A stretch of 64,000 nt of DNA, from positions 149,046-213,045 of the forward strand of contig JAKANO010000005.1 of NCBI GenBank assembly GCA_021812385.1. Direction: 5' to 3'. The DNA is from Pseudomonadota bacterium. Its GTDB lineage: Bacteria > Pseudomonadota > Gammaproteobacteria > Burkholderiales > Thiobacteraceae. The notes under the pieces are model-generated. The model worked only from the letters and a program-made list of their open reading frames with translations, ran no database searches and was not told the DNA's origin. Numbering within the stretch: position 1 is the stretch's first letter; each line of letters begins with the position of its first letter. Made by a program: the position numbers and the translations under genes. Shown here piece by piece: positions 43,983 to 51,763 of this stretch.

Positions 43983-44444
43983 TCACACACGTTTAAAGAC
44001 CATCAAGAAAAACACCGCCACGATGGCGCTAAAGGCCGGTACGCCCAGCCAAAACCAAATCCGGGCATAGCGCCAATAGCGCTGCGGCAAAGCTTGGTCC
44101 GTCAAGACTGACGCTTGCGCGAGGTTGCGCATGCGCAATTGCAACCACACCACCGGTAGCCAATACGCGCCGGCAATTACATACAACGCTAATGACAGAG
44201 CAATCCAGCCACTCCACGAATAACCCGCTGCCTGCGCGAGCCAAGCGCCGGAAATTGGCTGAAAAATTACCGTCGGCGTCGTAAAAATCCAATCCGCTAG
44301 TACGACTTGTTTTGCGACGCTGGCGATAACTTGTGTGTTGTGCGTGCGATTCGCACTCCATAGACTGAACGCAGTACCGAGGCCGGTGCCGAAAAATATC
44401 GTGGCCGAAACGATGTGCAGCGTTTTGATCAGCGCATAGTCCAT
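43983..44444 (-). CDS. DUF2269 integral membrane protein
   Basis: A 153-residue membrane protein with four helices (IKTLHIVSATIFFGTGLGTAF, VVLADWIFTTPTVIFQPISG, WIALSLALYVIAGAYWLPVV, FWLGVPAFSAIVAVFFLMVF). LHIVSATIFFGTG carries a histidine that could coordinate haem, as suggested for this family. It starts 1 base after the stop of the SDR-DoxX gene. The role is unknown, perhaps in membrane redox with its DoxX and DCC neighbours. Confidence 0.85.
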   Translation of the reverse strand: MDYALIKTLHIVSATIFFGTGLGTAFSLWSANRTHNTQVIASVAKQVVLADWIFTTPTVIFQPISGAWLAQAAGYSWSGWIALSLALYVIAGAYWLPVVWLQLRMRNLAQASVLTDQALPQRYWRYARIWFWLGVPAFSAIVAVFFLMVFKRV

Positions 44445-44445
44445 T

Positions 44446-45720
44446 TCAGCGTCCCGGCTCAGTTACTTTCAAAATTACAAGCAATGCGGCGATCGGCAAA
44501 TTTTTCATCAAAGGCCCAAATGGATCAGCCCACAACTCGGGTACGACGAATGTAAGAGCGCCGGTATAAAACGCCATTACACCGAGCTGAATTTGCCATA
44601 ACAGACGGCCTGGCTTGAGCAGCGTCGCCAAGCCCATCGCAACATCCAGAGCACAAGCAAATTGAAATGCCAACAACGCACTACTCGTGCCAAAACCCAA
44701 CTTTGCGAGCAACGACAGTCCGAGATCACGGCCATACAACCAGCTCGCGACGCCAGCCACGATCCACATCAACGCGACACTCGTGAGCAACAGAGGCCTT
44801 AGCCACGCCCACTGTGCGCGCAAGCGAAATGCTGCTGCGTGTTGCAGCAGAATGAATTTCGATATGGGTCGAGGCGCATAGCCCAAGAAGCCTGAGATTG
44901 TTTGCGCAGATGCTGTGTTTCCACGCAGCAACATGTTGAGTGTTTCCGTACTCAAGGCGCCCACCTTGAGCCAATCGCCCAGGCGCGCCACAAGCCGTAT
45001 CAAAGGTAGCGGTGTTTTAAAAACAAGCGTCGGCTTCAATCGCAAAGCCTGACGATAAGCAGCCAACATTTCGCGCATGGTAACGGGTGTTGGCCCTACA
45101 GCGGCAATCGTTTGCTTGCTCATTCGCGTTTGCTCGCAGAGCTTGATCACCAACGCCGTCAGATCATCGATGTGAATGGGTTGCATACGCTGCTCGCCCT
45201 TGCCCACCAGCGACGTAATTGGCATGCTCGCCAAGCGTAAAAATAATTCTGTGCTAGCGCCGCCCGGTCCAAATACCACCGATGGCTGCACGATGCTCCA
45301 GTCCAAATCACAGGCACGCAAGGCATCGTCAGCGGCTTTTTTAGTACAGTGATAACGACTCTCCGCTTGGCCATCAGCGCCTAAGGCCGAGATTTGGATT
45401 ACGCGCTTGACGGCGGATTTTTCCGCAGCGCGAAACAACGCTTGTGGTGCGAGATAGTGCAGCACATCAAATGAAGCATGGCGCGTCTCGCGCAAAATGC
45501 CGACGGCGTTGATCACGACATCCACACCGATCAGGCGCGGCAGCCATGCGCTCTCCGCAATATCGGTTTGAAAGTCGACCGCCAAGCATTCCATACCTGG
45601 CACAAGCTGCTCACGCTTTGCGCGATGCATGCAGCCGATAACCTGATGCCCGCGTTGCTGCAAAGCACTTGCAATGGCAGAGCCGATAAATCCGGTGGCA
45701 CCTGTGACAAGAATGCGCAT
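44446..45720 (-). CDS. NAD(P)-binding SDR protein fused to a DoxX-like membrane domain
   Basis: A 424-residue fusion. Residues about 1-290 are an atypical SDR/NmrA-like domain (VTGATGFIGSAIASAL, ISALGADGQAESRYHCTKK with the Tyr-x3-Lys, VVFGPGG). Residues about 300-424 form a four-helix DoxX-like unit (LLLTSVALMWIVAGVASW, LLAFQFACALDVAMGLATL). The layout is known in proteobacterial SDR-DoxX proteins, whose function is unclear. It is first in the operon, with a GbsR/MarR operator in the 63-base gap upstream. Confidence 0.87.
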   Translation of the reverse strand: MRILVTGATGFIGSAIASALQQRGHQVIGCMHRAKREQLVPGMECLAVDFQTDIAESAWLPRLIGVDVVINAVGILRETRHASFDVLHYLAPQALFRAAEKSAVKRVIQISALGADGQAESRYHCTKKAADDALRACDLDWSIVQPSVVFGPGGASTELFLRLASMPITSLVGKGEQRMQPIHIDDLTALVIKLCEQTRMSKQTIAAVGPTPVTMREMLAAYRQALRLKPTLVFKTPLPLIRLVARLGDWLKVGALSTETLNMLLRGNTASAQTISGFLGYAPRPISKFILLQHAAAFRLRAQWAWLRPLLLTSVALMWIVAGVASWLYGRDLGLSLLAKLGFGTSSALLAFQFACALDVAMGLATLLKPGRLLWQIQLGVMAFYTGALTFVVPELWADPFGPLMKNLPIAALLVILKVTEPGR

Positions 45721-45744
45721 GTTTTTTCCCCTTTTTCTATTTCA

Positions 45745-45770
45745 CTTGTTTCTGTCAAGACAGAAACAAG
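45745..45770. promoter_or_regulatory. Palindromic operator of the MarR/GbsR regulator (operon side)
   Basis: CTTGTTTCTGTC-AA-GACAGAAACAAG has perfect 12-base arms. The core TTTCTGT-N4-ACAGAAA is shared with the site at 46314-46335. On the minus strand it contains TTGACA, a possible -35 for the SDR-DoxX gene, so binding would block transcription. Confidence 0.8.
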
Positions 45771-45783
45771 CCGGCAAAAAAAT

Positions 45784-46299
45784 TTAACGCAGCAACTTGC
45801 GCGCCTTCATACCGGTTTTCAGCCAAGCCAGTAAATTCGTATCGGAGAGTTTTTGCACTTCGTCGTACACGCCGGTGAGCAGCTCCATGAACTCCAAGGT
45901 GTTTTGCATGCGCTCGCGCACCGCCTTGGGTGTTTCGTTGCCGACCTCGGTGGTGCAATCGCGCAACACGGTTAAGGTTGGGTCGATTTCGCGTTTCTTA
46001 CGTTCCTCGACTACCACGCGAAAGATTTCCCGCACATCGTGGTGCGCTTCGAAATGATCCCGGCGGTCGCCACGCATATGCACAATCTTGATCAAGCCCC
46101 ACCCCTGCAACTCGCGCAGACTGGTGCTGACATTGGAGCGCGCAACCTGTAGCGACTCGGCTATGGTCTCGGCCGTCAGCGGCTCCTCGCTCAGATAGAG
46201 CAAAGCATGAATTTGCGAAACAGTGCGATTGACGCCCCAGCGGCTGCCCATTTCGCCCCAATGCAGGATAAAGCGCTCCATAACTGGTGTAATTTTCAT
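45784..46299 (-). CDS. GbsR/MarR-family transcriptional regulator
   Basis: A 171-residue winged-helix protein of the GbsR type. The N-terminus MERFILHWGEMGSRWGVNRTVSQIHALLYLSEEPLTAETIA is characteristic; the recognition helix is SLQVARSNVSTSLREL and the wing is VHMRGDRRDHF. A dimerisation coiled region follows. It is the first gene of the minus-strand group. Two palindromes with the same core flank it, one over its own promoter and one before the SDR-DoxX gene, so it very likely represses itself and the operon. The inducer is unknown. Confidence 0.9.
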   Translation of the reverse strand: MKITPVMERFILHWGEMGSRWGVNRTVSQIHALLYLSEEPLTAETIAESLQVARSNVSTSLRELQGWGLIKIVHMRGDRRDHFEAHHDVREIFRVVVEERKKREIDPTLTVLRDCTTEVGNETPKAVRERMQNTLEFMELLTGVYDEVQKLSDTNLLAWLKTGMKARKLLR

Positions 46300-46313
46300 C
46301 GTCGACTTTCTTC

Positions 46314-46335
46314 AATTTCTGTTAATACAGAAATT
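46314..46335. promoter_or_regulatory. Palindromic operator of the MarR/GbsR regulator (own promoter)
   Basis: AATTTCTGT-TAAT-ACAGAAATT has 9-base perfect arms, with the same TTTCTGT-N4-ACAGAAA core as 45745-45770. It overlaps the -10 box of the regulator's promoter. Confidence 0.8.
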
Positions 46336-46359
46336 ACGGAACTATCAAGCAGCTGTCAA
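46331..46359 (-). promoter_or_regulatory. Sigma-70 promoter of the MarR/GbsR gene
   Basis: On the minus strand TTGACA (46359-46354), a 17-base spacer, then TAATTT (46336-46331). The -10 lies within the operator, which explains autorepression. Confidence 0.75.
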
Positions 46360-46415
46360 GCGCGATCTTGCTGAATATCGATTGATAATTTTTATCCGGG
46401 GAAACGGAGGACTAA

Positions 46416-46556
46416 CAGTTTGTTGAAAAGCGTTGCGAGCGAAGGCAGTTTGGGGCCGGGCGGAGCGCAGAAACCGCAATGTACTCGGATGTACATGAGG
46501 ATTTCGAGCACCGCCCGGCCCCAAAATGCCGAGCGCAGTAGCTTTTCAACAAACTG
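46416..46556. repeat. MITE-like long inverted repeat after hslO
   Basis: The outer arms CAGTTTGTTGAAAAGC (46416-46431) and GCTTTTCAACAAACTG (46541-46556) are perfectly complementary. Inner arms GGGGCCGGGCGG (46452-46463) and CCGCCCGGCCCC (46511-46522) are also perfect, and the stretches between pair imperfectly. The centre has a TGTACtcggaTGTACA-like motif. The right end abuts the hslO stop codon. At about 141 bases without coding potential, it looks like a non-autonomous mobile element or dispersed palindromic repeat. Confidence 0.75.
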
Positions 46557-47453
46557 CTAATGCCGCGTGCTGCCCGGCTGGGTCAGCACTTCCGCCGCGA
46601 ACAATTGCTCGGCGTCGACCGCATCGAAATGGTAATGCCGATTGCAGAACTCGCAGTCCACTTCGATTTTGCCTTGTTCTTCCAGAATCGAATGCACTTC
46701 GTTCAAGCCCAACAAGCGCAGCATGTTAGCGACGCGCTCGCGCGAGCAGGTGCAGCGGAAGGACACGGGGCGCGGGTCGAACAAGCGCAAGTCTTCTTCG
46801 TGAAATAAGCGATGCAGGATTTCGCGCGCGGGCAGCTTCAATAATTCTTCGGAAGTCAGGGTGTTGCCCAAGTTGAGCGCGCGGTTCCAGGCATCGGCAT
46901 CTTCCGAGACATTTTCTGGCAGGCGTTGCAGCAAAAAGCCGCACGCTTGCTCGCCATCCGCGGCTAGCCACAGCCGCGTTTCCAATTGCTCGGATTGCAG
47001 CATGTAGTGTTCCAGCACTTCGGCCACGGTGGTGCCTTCTAGGGCCACGATGCCTTGATAGATTTGGTTGCTGGATTTCGGGTCGATGGTGATGACAAAC
47101 TTGCCTTGGCCGAGCAGCGTGGCGATGTCGCCCGGCGCCAGGTCGTCGCGCCATTTGGCCGTGGCGCGCAGATGAAACTCGCTGCTGCATTCCACCACCG
47201 CCAAAGTGACCGGGCCGCTGCCTTGCATTTGCATGATCAGCGCGCCTTCGAACTTGAGCGTGGCGGCGAGCAAGCTGGCGGCGGCCATCATTTCGCCCAG
47301 GAGATTTCGGATCGGTTCGGGGTAAGCGTGACATTCGAGGACGGCGCGCCAAGTGGCGTCGAGGCGTACCACTTCGCCTCGGACTTCTGCGTGTTCGAAC
47401 AAAAACCGGGTCAGCGTGTCGCGTTCCGGCGGTAAAGGCCTATGCGAATCCAT
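46557..47453 (-). CDS. hslO: Hsp33, redox-regulated holdase chaperone
   Basis: Oxidation-activated chaperone that binds unfolding proteins under oxidative stress. The 298-residue protein has the N-terminal core (about 1-235) and the C-terminal zinc switch with all four cysteines: CTC in FRCTCSRERV and CEFC in VDCEFCNRHYHF. Its stop codon (TAG, 46559-46557) lies directly at the edge of the MITE-like element, so the element inserted just beyond the gene without damaging it. No sigma-32 promoter was recognised upstream. Confidence 0.95.
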   Translation of the reverse strand: MDSHRPLPPERDTLTRFLFEHAEVRGEVVRLDATWRAVLECHAYPEPIRNLLGEMMAAASLLAATLKFEGALIMQMQGSGPVTLAVVECSSEFHLRATAKWRDDLAPGDIATLLGQGKFVITIDPKSSNQIYQGIVALEGTTVAEVLEHYMLQSEQLETRLWLAADGEQACGFLLQRLPENVSEDADAWNRALNLGNTLTSEELLKLPAREILHRLFHEEDLRLFDPRPVSFRCTCSRERVANMLRLLGLNEVHSILEEQGKIEVDCEFCNRHYHFDAVDAEQLFAAEVLTQPGSTRH

Positions 47454-47667
47454 AGGCTAAAATGTAGCATGAGTTGCGCGCGAATCGAAATCCGCGTGCG
47501 CTTGATTCCTCTTGGACCTGCTGCCGCTCAAGCAAACGCGAGCGATATCAGGACAATGGATATAAGCGTAAAGTTGAAGACGTTAATCATGATGTTGCCC
47601 CGGTTGAATACAGTTCCATGTTAGGTCAATTTAGGAGCAACACCAGTTACGTTTGGTTCATTAAGCG

Positions 47668-48570
47668 CTATTTAACCGGCGGCTCCAAACTGCGCAGCGG
47701 CGGCAGGCCGGCCGGATTCCAGTGCCGAATCGCCCAATCCAGCAATTCCGCCACGCTGGCATGCGCCAGCACTTGCGGCGGGGACTGATTTAACAGGCTT
47801 AACGCCTGAATGATGGTCTGCTGCGGCTGCTCCAGGTCCAGCGCTGGGGCCAAGGTTTGCTTGGATAGCTTTTCGCCCGCCGCGTTGACCGCGACCGGCA
47901 AGTGCAGGTAGCGCGGCGTTGTTAACCCGAGCAATTGCTGTAGATACACTTGGCGCAGGGAAGAATCGATCAAATCCGCGCCGCGCACCACATCGGTAAT
48001 GCCCAATTCGGCATCGTCCACCACTGCGGCGAGTTGGTAGGCGAATAGGCCGTCCGCGCGTTGCACGATGAAATCACCGGATAGCGTTTCCAAATCATGT
48101 TCGATAGCGCCCTGCAAACGATCGGCCAGGCGCACTTTGGCGCCGCGCGTGTCCACGCGCCAAGCGCGCGCTGTCTTGCCGCTGGCCAGGCCGTTGCGGC
48201 AGGTTCCGGGGTAAATCGTCGAGCTTGCCTGCCCGGTGAAGGAATCGGCGATTTCGCGCCGTGTGCAAGCGCAGGGGTACACCACGCCCGAGGCTTGCAG
48301 GGCGTGAAATGCTGCGCTGTAGGCCTCGCCGCGATGGTGCTGATATTGGACGGCGCCATCCCATTCCAGCCCATACGCTTCTAGCGCTCGCAAGATTGCA
48401 TCCGTCGCACCCGGCGCTACTCGCGGCGAGTCCAGGTCGTCGATGCGCAGCCACCACTCGCCACCTTGCGATTTAGCGTCGAGAAAACTGCCGAGCGCCG
48501 TCAGCAGCGAGCCGAAATGCAATGGCCCGGAGGGGGACGGGGCAAAGCGGCCGCGATAGTTATTCTTCAA
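47668..48570 (-). CDS. gluQ: Glutamyl-Q tRNA(Asp) synthetase
   Basis: Attaches glutamate to queuosine at the wobble position of tRNA-Asp. The 300-residue length shows the missing anticodon-binding domain of GluRS. Motifs: APSPSGPLHFGSL (HIGH-type), the zinc site CACTRREI with YPGTC, DDLDSPR, and EKLSKQ (KMSKS-type). It fits with queD in the same window, although that gene is 42 kb away. The plus-strand gap of 258 bases before the next gene is AT-rich. Confidence 0.94.
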   Translation of the reverse strand: MKNNYRGRFAPSPSGPLHFGSLLTALGSFLDAKSQGGEWWLRIDDLDSPRVAPGATDAILRALEAYGLEWDGAVQYQHHRGEAYSAAFHALQASGVVYPCACTRREIADSFTGQASSTIYPGTCRNGLASGKTARAWRVDTRGAKVRLADRLQGAIEHDLETLSGDFIVQRADGLFAYQLAAVVDDAELGITDVVRGADLIDSSLRQVYLQQLLGLTTPRYLHLPVAVNAAGEKLSKQTLAPALDLEQPQQTIIQALSLLNQSPPQVLAHASVAELLDWAIRHWNPAGLPPLRSLEPPVK

Positions 48571-48828
48571 ACAGACATCCTATTTAGAAAAAATTAATTT
48601 ACGGACTGATATTTATGAATGCAGTACTCATGCACGATGCACTCGCCATCCCGGATCACTTAACGCTGCTATCGGTGACCGCCAAGGGCAGATGTCGCCA
48701 AAATTTACACTTTCTCCGGATTTTTTATGTCAATAGACTCATAAAACACAATAACTATTTGTTTAAATTTGTTTTATTTTTCTGGCCCAGGTGTTGCTTA
48801 TCTGTCATGGCAACCATGGGAGCCACAA

Positions 48829-48969
48829 ATGGGTATTTTAAAAAAATTAATTCAAAGCGCACTCTGTCGAGTTTTAGGGCACCGTTGGCATTTTCTCTAC
48901 TATCGTGATAATGGCGGCAAAGTTTATTCATGCCATCGATGCCGGCGTGAAGCAGCCTTCATCCGCTAA
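48829..48969 (+). CDS. Small CxxC protein (DUF1660-like)
   Basis: A 46-residue protein from the ATG at 48829 with GGGAG ahead of it: MGILKKLIQSALCRVLGHRWHF followed by YSCHRCRREA. The CRxxGHRW...CxxC arrangement resembles small zinc-knuckle proteins of the DUF1660 type, often found in phage or accessory DNA. CATGG/CCATG hairpins overlap the ribosome-binding region. The DNA is AT-rich compared with the flanking core genes. Function unknown. Confidence 0.5.
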   Translation: MGILKKLIQSALCRVLGHRWHFLYYRDNGGKVYSCHRCRREAAFIR

Positions 48970-49110
48970 GAAAACCTTATTAACATCTTGTATCGTAATA
49001 TTTTTTAAACACAATCTTGGTATTCTTTAAAAAAACGAGGGGCCGTACCAGGTAGCTGGCACGGCGCTTGCTCAATACCCTGGTAAACAACCAAGACAGG
49101 AGCAATGACC

Positions 49111-49293
49111 ATGATTAAACGTTTGGCAAATCGTCTTTTTGGTTCGCGTAACAGCGCTGCTTCGGACACCGTCATCATCAAAGTCCGCATCAACGATCAT
49201 TACACCTTCTATTACCCCTTCACCGCGAAGTCCGGCATGAAGGTACGCGAAATGAATTCCGACGAGTTTCAGCAGTACCTGGCAGCACGCTAA
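49111..49293 (+). CDS. Small hypothetical protein with structured leader
   Basis: A 60-residue protein (MIKRLANRLFGSRNSAASD...) with a basic amphipathic N-terminus and a beta-rich middle (VIIKVRINDHYTFYYPF). AGGAG at 49098-49102 is 8 bases before the ATG at 49111 (an ATG at 49105 is too close). The leader can fold: GCCGTACCAG/CTGGCACGGC and GGTATT/AATACC pair around 49020-49080. A strong terminator follows. Not recognised as a known family. Confidence 0.6.
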   Translation: MIKRLANRLFGSRNSAASDTVIIKVRINDHYTFYYPFTAKSGMKVREMNSDEFQQYLAAR

Positions 49294-49334
49294 AGATCTC
49301 TTTTTGTACTTTCATGGCCACGCCGTGAAAGCTG

Positions 49335-49368
49335 AATAAAAAAACCGGCCTACGCCGGTTTTTTTATT
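49335..49368. terminator. Bidirectional rho-independent terminator
   Basis: AATAAAAAAACCGGC (49335-49349), loop CTAC, and its perfect complement GCCGGTTTTTTTATT (49354-49368). It serves the small plus-strand gene and the converging pilU gene. Confidence 0.92.
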
Positions 49369-49389
49369 CCCAATCCAGCGCTTGGCTCC

Positions 49390-50583
49390 TCAATTTTTCG
49401 GAGTAGCAATTCCGATCGCAGCCAAGTCCTCCATCGACAGGAGCGAGGGCATGCCATCCTCTTCTTCCGCGACTTTATCTTCGACTTGGAATTTTTGTTG
49501 GCGCTGCGCCCTTCTTTCCTGATATTTGCTGGTATTGGCCAATAGCCACTCCATATTGGTACTCGAATCGGCGTTGAGCAGCGCTTCCTGTTTACTGATT
49601 TTGCCGGACAAGACCAACTCCAGCAGCGACTCTTCGAACGTTTGCGAACCCTCCACCATGGACTGCTCCATAGCGTCCTTGATCTTGTCTACCTCGCGGC
49701 GCTGGATCAATTCGGCGATATGCAGGTTGTTCACTAACACTTCCACCGCCGCCACGCGCTTGCCGTCTACGCCGCGCACCAGGCGCTGCGAAACAATCGC
49801 GCGCAGGCTTAAGGCTAGATCCAGCAGCAAGCCTTCCAAGGATTCGGCAGGGAACAGGCTCGTGATGCGATTCAAGGCGTGATAGGCATTATTGGCATGC
49901 AAGGTCGCCAAACATAAGTGCCCGGTCTGGGTATAAATCAGCGCTTGGCGCATGGTTTCTTGATCGCGAATTTCACCGATCAGCAACACATCGGGCGCCT
50001 CGCGCAGCGCATTGACCAAGGCGGCAGCGTAAGACTGCGTATCGATGCCGATTTCGCGCTGATTGACGATGGAGCGCTGGTGGCGATGCACAAACTCGAT
50101 CGGATCTTCAATCGCCAGAATATGGCTGCTGGAATGCCGATTACGGTGATCGATCATGGCCGCCAGCGACGTCGATTTGCCGGATCCGGTCGCACCCACC
50201 ACCAAGATCAAGCCGCGCTTGTGCATCACCAATTCGCTCAGCACCGGCGGCAGGTTCAGGCTTTCTACGCTAGGCACCTTGTCGGTGATATAGCGGATCA
50301 CCATTGCCACCGAACCGCGCTGGCGAAAAACATTGACGCGAAAACGCCCGACATTCGGCACCGAAAGGCCGAAGTTCATTTCCAGCGTGGCCTCGAAGGC
50401 CGCAATCTGCTCCTGCGTCATCAAGCCATAGGCGATCGCCTTGACGATGTTGTGATCGAGAATTTGCTGATTGATCGGGCGAATCTCGCCCTCGATTTTG
50501 ATATACGCCGGCGCGCCGGCCGTGAAAAACAAATCCGAGGCGCGCTTTTGCGCCATCAAGTGAAAAAATTGCGAGAGGTCCAT
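49390..50583 (-). CDS. pilU: Type IV pilus retraction ATPase PilU
   Basis: Hexameric ATPase that assists PilT in pilus retraction and twitching. The 397-residue protein has Walker A GATGSGKST, the Asp box IEDPIEFVHRH, Walker B LIGEIRD and the His box ATLHANNAYHAL. The C-terminal extension (EDKVAEEEDGMPSLLSMEDL) and the MVEGSQTFEESL motif fit PilU better than PilT, and the family normally pairs with PilT nearby; no pilT is in the window. It is followed upstream on the same strand by a conserved unknown gene. Confidence 0.88.
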   Translation of the reverse strand: MDLSQFFHLMAQKRASDLFFTAGAPAYIKIEGEIRPINQQILDHNIVKAIAYGLMTQEQIAAFEATLEMNFGLSVPNVGRFRVNVFRQRGSVAMVIRYITDKVPSVESLNLPPVLSELVMHKRGLILVVGATGSGKSTSLAAMIDHRNRHSSSHILAIEDPIEFVHRHQRSIVNQREIGIDTQSYAAALVNALREAPDVLLIGEIRDQETMRQALIYTQTGHLCLATLHANNAYHALNRITSLFPAESLEGLLLDLALSLRAIVSQRLVRGVDGKRVAAVEVLVNNLHIAELIQRREVDKIKDAMEQSMVEGSQTFEESLLELVLSGKISKQEALLNADSSTNMEWLLANTSKYQERRAQRQQKFQVEDKVAEEEDGMPSLLSMEDLAAIGIATPKN

Positions 50584-50632
50584 GGGGCGTCAGTTTAGCG
50601 CGAAAAAACGCGCGGGCGATGGATGGGATAAA

Positions 50633-51433
50633 TCAAGAGAGGATGGATTTAAGCCGGTCAAAGAAACCGCCGCTTTTTTCTTCGTCCTCGTCCTCAGTGG
50701 ATGCGGGTGCATTGGCGTAATTCACGTCCTTGGCTTGCCGCGCTTGGCGCGTGGACTCGCGCATGCTTTGCTGATGCCGCCCCAAATCCCTAAATTTACT
50801 CGGCTTATCAATCAGGAATTTCGCCATTTCATCCAGCAATTCGGTGTTCACTTCATCCGCATCGTAGATATACTCGTTCACTGTCAGGCCGCCAAAATTT
50901 TTCATCTGTAAAAAGATCTTGGCGTTCTCGAAGTCGGCGGAAAAACGGATGGTGATCGGAATTTCGCTGGTGATATTGAAAATCGCGCGCGACACCACGG
51001 CGCGCTCATTTTTAAATTCGGTGCACTGATATTTCAGGTTGTTCTGCCACAGATACTCTTTGAGATTATCGATCTGCGTCGGCACATTGCGCTCCACCGT
51101 AATCGCCTTATCGGTCACGTTTTTGAAACGCAGCACCAAGGTGTTGGCAAAATCCTTCTGCCCAATGCGAATGGAATCGATACTGAGCGCGTAGTCGCGC
51201 GGGCGGAAATTATCGATCATGCCGAAGCCTTCGATGTAATAGGCCCGCTTCAAATCCAGCGTCAGCACATTCAGCTGATTCACCAGCTCCAGCAGATAAT
51301 GGTGCACTTCCTTATATTTCTTTTGCACCAGCAGAAAATTTTGGCTGACCGCAACCAGCTTGGATTGGGTCTGCAGCATCTCTTGCTGCTTTTGATGTTC
51401 CGCTTCTTTTTTAAGATCGTCTAAAAAGGCCAT
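50633..51433 (-). CDS. Conserved hypothetical protein
   Basis: A 266-residue cytoplasmic protein, 49 bases upstream of pilU on the same strand. It has a charged N-terminal coiled segment (MAFLDDLKKEAEHQKQQEML), a mixed alpha/beta middle (YALSIDSIRIGQKDFANTLVLRFKN) and an acidic C-terminus ending in FFDRLKSILS. The amphipathic N- and C-termini could contact a membrane or partner. No known domain is recognised. Co-orientation suggests a link with pilus function, but this is weak. Confidence 0.7.
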   Translation of the reverse strand: MAFLDDLKKEAEHQKQQEMLQTQSKLVAVSQNFLLVQKKYKEVHHYLLELVNQLNVLTLDLKRAYYIEGFGMIDNFRPRDYALSIDSIRIGQKDFANTLVLRFKNVTDKAITVERNVPTQIDNLKEYLWQNNLKYQCTEFKNERAVVSRAIFNITSEIPITIRFSADFENAKIFLQMKNFGGLTVNEYIYDADEVNTELLDEMAKFLIDKPSKFRDLGRHQQSMRESTRQARQAKDVNYANAPASTEDEDEEKSGGFFDRLKSILS

Positions 51434-51763
51434 GCCCGCTTTTCCCTTGTTTGCGCTTCGACTACAGGAACCGAACGAAGACGTGTTAATTGTATGTCAA
51501 AACCAGATTGCCCACACACAGTAACCACGGCGCTGAATATTCAATTTTAGATCGCCGATTTCTTGTTATTAGCGGCTCTCCCCAAACTTAACTTTAACCA
51601 CCTTGTAATCTTGCAGCAAATTTCGTACCGGAATCCGCCGGAATCCTGAAAGTGGCCGCCAATCCCTTCTGGACGCTGCTTTTGGCCTATGTTAAGGTGC
51701 AAGTGCTTAAGCTGATTGTGCCCGCCACCGTCACCTCCCTGCCTTTTTCGACTATTTCCGAAC
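51434..51763. other. Intergenic region upstream of the ABC transporter gene
   Basis: About 330 bases between divergent genes. No RNA, repeat or small gene was recognised; the minus-strand frame at 51547-51819 has no coding look. It must hold promoters for both flanking genes. Confidence 0.4.
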
